A DNA stretch of 25,780 nt from JANYCO01 sp964437245 (GTDB taxonomy: Bacteria > Bacteroidota > Bacteroidia > Cytophagales > Cytophagaceae): the NCBI GenBank assembly GCA_964437245.1, contig CAYTGJ010000057.1, positions 1 to 25,780 of the forward strand. The letters run 5' to 3'. A program made the translations under genes and the position numbers. The notes beneath the pieces were generated by a model. That model did no database searches. It was not told the DNA's origin and worked only from the letters and a program-made list of their open reading frames with translations. Below are positions 22,270-25,780 of this stretch, one piece after another (position 1 is the first letter of the stretch; the number at the start of each line of letters is the position of its first letter).

Positions 22270-23529
22270 ATGAACCCGACACAGCCTACAGGCAAACCTT
22301 CTTTCTCCCGCTATGAAATCTTTATGATTGCCCTGCTGGCAATCCTGCAGTTTACAGTAGTATTAGACTTCATGGTCCTATCCCCTCTTGGATACATCCT
22401 GATGCCTGCCCTTAAAATCACTCCTGAACAATTCGGTCTGGTAGTCTCCGCCTATGCTTTCAGCGCAGGAGCCTCCGGATTGCTGGTGGCAGGCTTTGCA
22501 GATAAGTTTGACAGAAAGAAACTGTTGCTTTTTTTCTATACCGGTTTTGTAATCGGGACTGCTTTCTGTGCACTTTCCACCAATTATCCTCTTCTGATGG
22601 CTGCCAGGATACTCACCGGAATCTTTGGAGGGGTGATCGGTTCTATTGGTTTTGCTATCATTACAGACCTCTTCCGGATGGAAATCAGAGGACAGGTTAT
22701 GGGATACGTCCAAATGGCATTTTCAGCAAGTCAGATATTAGGCATTCCGATCGGGCTACTGTTGGCAAACAAGTGGGGATGGAATTCCACCTTCTGGATG
22801 ATCGTGCTGTTCTCCACCATCATCGGTTTCATTATCCTTCTCTATATGAAACCGGTCAACGAACACCTGAAAATAAAATCAGAACGCAATCCTGTACAAC
22901 ACTTAGTGAATACCCTTTCACACTCTGAATACCTGAAAGGATTTCTTGCCACTACCCTTCTTGCTACAGGAGGATTCATGCTCATGCCCTTCGGAAGCGC
23001 CTTCACAACCAACAACCTGAAGATCGACAGTGATGACCTTCCGCTTATCTTTGGAGTAACAGGAATTACATCCATCCTGCTGGGACCTTTGATCGGAAAG
23101 CTCAGTGATAAGATAGGGAAATACAAAGTATTTGTGCTCGGTTCGATCCTGAGTTTTATCATGGTCGCCCTTTATTCCAACTTAGGACCTAGTCCTCTGT
23201 GGATCGCCATGCTGTTCAACGTGATCCTATTTGTAGGGATCAACGCACGAATGATCTCTTCCCAGGCACTTATCACAGCCCTTCCTTATCCCCCGGACAG
23301 AGGTGCTTTTATGAGTATCAATTCTTCTGTCATGCAAATCTCAGGAGGTATCGCTTCCATCATCGCCGGGAAAATAGTAGCACAATCACCGGATGGTACG
23401 CTGCAGCACTACAATGTTCTGGGATATGTGGTCATGGGCTCCGTAACCATCGCCATCGGGTTATTTTACATTCTGAACCAGCAGGTGCTACAAAATTTGA
23501 AAAAGGCAAATGCCGCTGTTCGTCCGTGA
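22270..23529 (+). CDS. MFS transporter, DHA1-type drug:H+ antiporter
   Basis: 419 residues with about 12 membrane helices. The N-terminal half has the DHA1 pattern LQFTVVLDFMVLSPLG (helix 1). The motif-A loop between helices 2 and 3 is represented by GFADKFDRKKLL, and the repeat of that loop in the second half by GKLSDKIGKYKV. The family exports drugs, sugars or metabolites in exchange for protons. The ATG at 22270 is preferred because it begins the hydrophilic N-terminus 22 bases after the repressor stop; a start at 22228 would overlap the repressor and add residues unlike the family. Confidence 0.92.
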   Translation: MNPTQPTGKPSFSRYEIFMIALLAILQFTVVLDFMVLSPLGYILMPALKITPEQFGLVVSAYAFSAGASGLLVAGFADKFDRKKLLLFFYTGFVIGTAFCALSTNYPLLMAARILTGIFGGVIGSIGFAIITDLFRMEIRGQVMGYVQMAFSASQILGIPIGLLLANKWGWNSTFWMIVLFSTIIGFIILLYMKPVNEHLKIKSERNPVQHLVNTLSHSEYLKGFLATTLLATGGFMLMPFGSAFTTNNLKIDSDDLPLIFGVTGITSILLGPLIGKLSDKIGKYKVFVLGSILSFIMVALYSNLGPSPLWIAMLFNVILFVGINARMISSQALITALPYPPDRGAFMSINSSVMQISGGIASIIAGKIVAQSPDGTLQHYNVLGYVVMGSVTIAIGLFYILNQQVLQNLKKANAAVRP

Positions 23530-23854
23530 AATAAGGATCCTGACCACAAAGTGATCGGTTCTCAAGCATCCTGAAGCTAAGACGGAACAGGCTGTAAAGT
23601 TTTCCGGGACATTTTTGACAAGCCTTCCCGGTTGCCGAACANNNNNNNNNNGCAGTACTCTTAATATAATTATTCAAGCCCCTCCATCTGTGGGCAAAAA
23701 TTTCACTCTTCCGAATAAGAGGCATTATTGAACCTATTCTTTCCTGTTTTTACTGGTTTTTAACCATTGTCACTTTTAATTCAGGGCGATTTATATACAT
23801 CGTATAGAAAAAAAATATTTTTTTCGTATTTTGTGAAACCCTTTTTATAAGAAC
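23530..23854. other. Intergenic stretch with assembly gap
   Basis: About 325 bases with no gene I can support. A 10-N gap lies at 23642-23651. A weak pairing CCGGG (23604-23608) / CCCGG (23627-23631) is the only structure near the end of the MFS gene; no clean terminator is visible. The minus strand reads open across the gap without recognisable motifs. The antiporter promoter must lie here; TATTTTG near 23827 is a loose -7 candidate. Confidence 0.5.
23642..23651. other. Assembly gap (10 N)
   Basis: Ten undetermined bases between the MFS gene and the antiporter gene; true length unknown. Confidence 1.
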
Positions 23855-25312
23855 ATGTTCAGTTTAGAAATTTTACTTTTAATAATATCCACCCTTATCA
23901 TTGCCAGCCTTGTCATTGCACGCCTAAGTAATAACCTTGGTGTCCCCATTCTGCTTCTTTTTCTTGGAGTAGGAATGCTCGCAGGTTCGGAAGGGCCCGG
24001 AGGAATTGAATTTGACGATGCCAAACTGGCCCAGTCAATAGGCATCATATGTCTTATCTTTATTCTTTTTTCCGCCGGACTGGAAACGAACTGGAAACAT
24101 GTAAAACCGGTCTTATGGCCCTCTACGGTGCTAGCCACTTTCGGAGTACTGACCACCACGGTACTGATAGGCGTATTTGTCCACTATGCATTCAAAGTAG
24201 ACCTAAAAGTAAGTTTGCTTTTAGGAGCCGTAGTAGCCTCTACGGATGCGGCTGCGGTGTTTTCCATCATAGGGGCCCGCAATATAAAATTAAAAGGCAG
24301 GATCACTCCTCTTCTGGAACTGGAATCAGGAAGCAATGATCCTATGGCGGTATTCCTTACCTTCAGTCTGATCGAAGTGGTACTGACCGACGATTTCTCC
24401 GTTGCCGGCCTGATCCTCCATTTTTTCACTGAAATGGGAATGGGACTGCTGGCCGGGATTCTCTTTGGAAAATTAATGATCTGGATGATCAATAAGGTCA
24501 AGTTCACCATTGACGGGTTCTACACAGTAATTACCCTTGCGTTCTCTCTTCTGATCTATGCCTTTACGACCTATATTCATGGAAGTGGCTTCCTTGCCGT
24601 ATACATCGCCGGACTTGTAATCAACAGTTACGAGATTGTACACAAAAAAATGATTTTCCGCTTCTTCGAAGGGATCGCATGGCTTTCGCAGATCTGCATG
24701 TTCCTTACGCTTGGGTTACTGGTATATCCCAGCCAGATATGGGCAGGATTTGGGGTAGAAGTGATCATTTCCCTTTTTCTGATCCTGATTGCAAGGCCGA
24801 TCGGAGTTTATTTATCACTCCTTTTTTTCAAATACAGCAAACGGGAGATCATTTTCATCTCCCTGGTAGGATTAAGAGGAGCTGTACCGATTATCCTGGC
24901 TACCTTTCCCATGATTGCCGGGATCAAGGAAGCCAATTGGATCTTTAACGTGGTCTTCTTTATCGTCATTACTTCTGCCATCATTCAAGGCTGGCCTCTT
25001 CCCTGGCTCGCAAAATACCTGCGTCTGGACTCCCCCCAAGGTACCAATATCAATTCCCCGATCGAATTCAGCGAATATCAGAACAGCAATATGAAGTTGA
25101 TCAATCTGGCCGTTCCGGAAAACAAAAGCGAGATCACCAACAAATCCATTGTCCAGATCCCTCACTTAAAAGGGAGTCTGATCGTAACAGTACTCCGCAA
25201 CGACAAATATTTTGTCCCCAGCGGAGGAACGATCCTGGAACCGGGAGATAAACTTCAGGTACTGGCCGAAAACAAAAAAGTGGACGAGCTGATTGCATTC
25301 TTCGACTGCTGA
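23855..25312 (+). CDS. Potassium/proton antiporter, CPA1 type with RCK_C domain
   Basis: 485 residues. About 12-13 membrane helices form a Na+/H+-exchanger-type domain (1 to about 395). The ion-site motifs are STDAAAVFS (Asp131) and LESGSNDPMAV (Asn161-Asp162). The segment LVGLRGAVPIILATFP carries a further conserved Arg. Residues 413-485 form a TrkA C-terminal (RCK_C) domain (VTVLRNDKYFVPSGGTILEPGDKLQVLA), which usually senses a small ligand and gates transport. This order matches NhaP2/CvrA-type K+/H+ antiporters, which export potassium in exchange for protons; sodium transport is the alternative. It stands alone with its own terminator. Confidence 0.92.
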   Translation: MFSLEILLLIISTLIIASLVIARLSNNLGVPILLLFLGVGMLAGSEGPGGIEFDDAKLAQSIGIICLIFILFSAGLETNWKHVKPVLWPSTVLATFGVLTTTVLIGVFVHYAFKVDLKVSLLLGAVVASTDAAAVFSIIGARNIKLKGRITPLLELESGSNDPMAVFLTFSLIEVVLTDDFSVAGLILHFFTEMGMGLLAGILFGKLMIWMINKVKFTIDGFYTVITLAFSLLIYAFTTYIHGSGFLAVYIAGLVINSYEIVHKKMIFRFFEGIAWLSQICMFLTLGLLVYPSQIWAGFGVEVIISLFLILIARPIGVYLSLLFFKYSKREIIFISLVGLRGAVPIILATFPMIAGIKEANWIFNVVFFIVITSAIIQGWPLPWLAKYLRLDSPQGTNINSPIEFSEYQNSNMKLINLAVPENKSEITNKSIVQIPHLKGSLIVTVLRNDKYFVPSGGTILEPGDKLQVLAENKKVDELIAFFDC

Positions 25313-25342
25313 TCAAGGGATTCTCAACTGCTTCCGTAAAAC

Positions 25343-25376
25343 CAGTACTTCTACAGAGAAGTACTGCCTCTTTTGT
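25343..25376 (+). terminator. Intrinsic terminator of the antiporter gene
   Basis: A perfect 10-bp stem CAGTACTTCT / AGAAGTACTG with a 4-base loop (25343-25366), followed by CCTCTTTTGT, 30 bases after the stop codon. Confidence 0.75.
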
Positions 25377-25509
25377 ATAGACTACTGAATTTCAAGCTTT
25401 TTATCGATAGCATCATTCTCCGGCTGTACTACACCCCAACTGCCGCTTATCCGTCAGGAAGTTGTTGCTATATTCCCTTTTTTCAAATCAATATTAACTT
25501 TTTTTTGAT

Positions 25510-25517
25510 TAATTTTG
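25510..25517 (+). promoter_or_regulatory. Possible -7 element of the sufS promoter
   Basis: TAATTTTG matches TAnnTTTG 21 bases before the sufS ATG. No TTG lies at the usual distance upstream, so support is partial. The rest of 25377-25509 holds nothing I can name. Confidence 0.35.
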
Positions 25518-25538
25518 TTTACCAAGAAAAACAGAGCG

Positions 25539-25780
25539 ATGATCGGGCAGGAAACCATAGAACAACATAAGCAATTTGACCTCTTCCGGATCAGGAAAGA
25601 TTTTCCTATCCTGGACCAGGAAGTCAATGAAAAGCCATTGGTATATTTTGACAATGCAGCTACGACCCAAAAACCTCTGGTAGTGATCAATGCACTTTCC
25701 GATTATTATAAAGGCATCAATGCCAATATTCACCGGGGCATCCATACACTGGCAGAAAGAGCTACCGCAGCGTTTGAAGC
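25539..25780 (+). CDS. sufS: Cysteine desulfurase SufS (N-terminal part; 3' end cut by window edge)
   Basis: The first 80 residues are present from ATG 25539 to the right edge with no stop. FRIRKDFPILDQEVNEKPLV leads into LVYFDNAATTQKP, the hallmark of class II cysteine desulfurases. NIHRGIHTLAERATAAFEA follows, the usual next block with the RGxHxLxxRAT signature of SufS/CsdA. The enzyme takes sulfur from cysteine for iron-sulfur cluster assembly using pyridoxal phosphate; the PLP lysine and active cysteine lie outside the window. No other suf gene precedes it here. Confidence 0.95.
   Translation, partial: MIGQETIEQHKQFDLFRIRKDFPILDQEVNEKPLVYFDNAATTQKPLVVINALSDYYKGINANIHRGIHTLAERATAAFE

Overview
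The window looks like chromosomal DNA of a member of the Bacteroidota; I cannot fix the genus. Reasons: promoters of the Bacteroidota type (TTG or TTTG, 18-20 bases, then TAnnTTTG) sit at the right place before many genes. Shine-Dalgarno signals are largely absent. HisB is the fused phosphatase/dehydratase form, and there is a DUF4468 lipidless secreted protein and a beta-propeller (Reg_prop/Y_Y_Y) sensor. The assembly has two 10-N gaps, at 10718-10727 (inside metH) and 23642-23651 (intergenic).

Layout. 1-1914: a TonB-dependent receptor of BtuB type (minus, runs off the left edge) behind a cobalamin riboswitch and a clear promoter. 1934-2612: a secreted DUF4468 protein with a strong bidirectional terminator. 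2632-5987 (minus): hisB-hisH-hisA-hisF, the middle of histidine biosynthesis; hisG, hisD, hisC and hisIE are not here. 6246-8579 (minus): a DUF559 endonuclease-like protein, trpS, and a short Ppx/GppA phosphatase. 8804-12836: full-length cobalamin-dependent methionine synthase metH behind a SAM-I-type riboswitch. 12963-15539: a beta-propeller sensor that stops just after its transmembrane coil, with no kinase or DNA-binding domain. 15579-18187: an amino-acid-type transcription unit, discussed below. 18341-21443: a four-helix membrane protein of unknown function, then three minus-strand genes (SH3 amidase, heptad-repeat coiled coil, two-helix membrane protein). 21618-23529: a self-regulated TetR repressor and an MFS drug exporter. 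23855-25312: a K+/H+ antiporter. 25539-end: the start of sufS.

The most interesting region is 15579-15978. One near-perfect promoter is followed by two short reading frames in a row (20 and 35 codons), both with runs of Val, Ala and Ile codons. Each is followed by an intrinsic terminator, and each has an upstream segment that can pair with part of that terminator to make a mutually exclusive antiterminator. In each case the antiterminator strand lies at the stop codon of the peptide, as in classical ribosome-mediated attenuation. The unit ends in an EamA/DMT exporter overlapping a class I/II PLP aminotransferase. I read it as a tandem, double-gated attenuator controlling amino-acid export and transamination, probably of branched-chain amino acids or alanine.

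A second theme is cobalamin and methionine: B12 uptake (btuB, B12 riboswitch) and B12-dependent methionine synthesis (metH, SAM riboswitch) are each under metabolite-sensing RNA. Promoter positions also decide several starts: ppx begins at an internal TTG, and the coiled-coil gene begins 99 bases downstream of the longest possible start.
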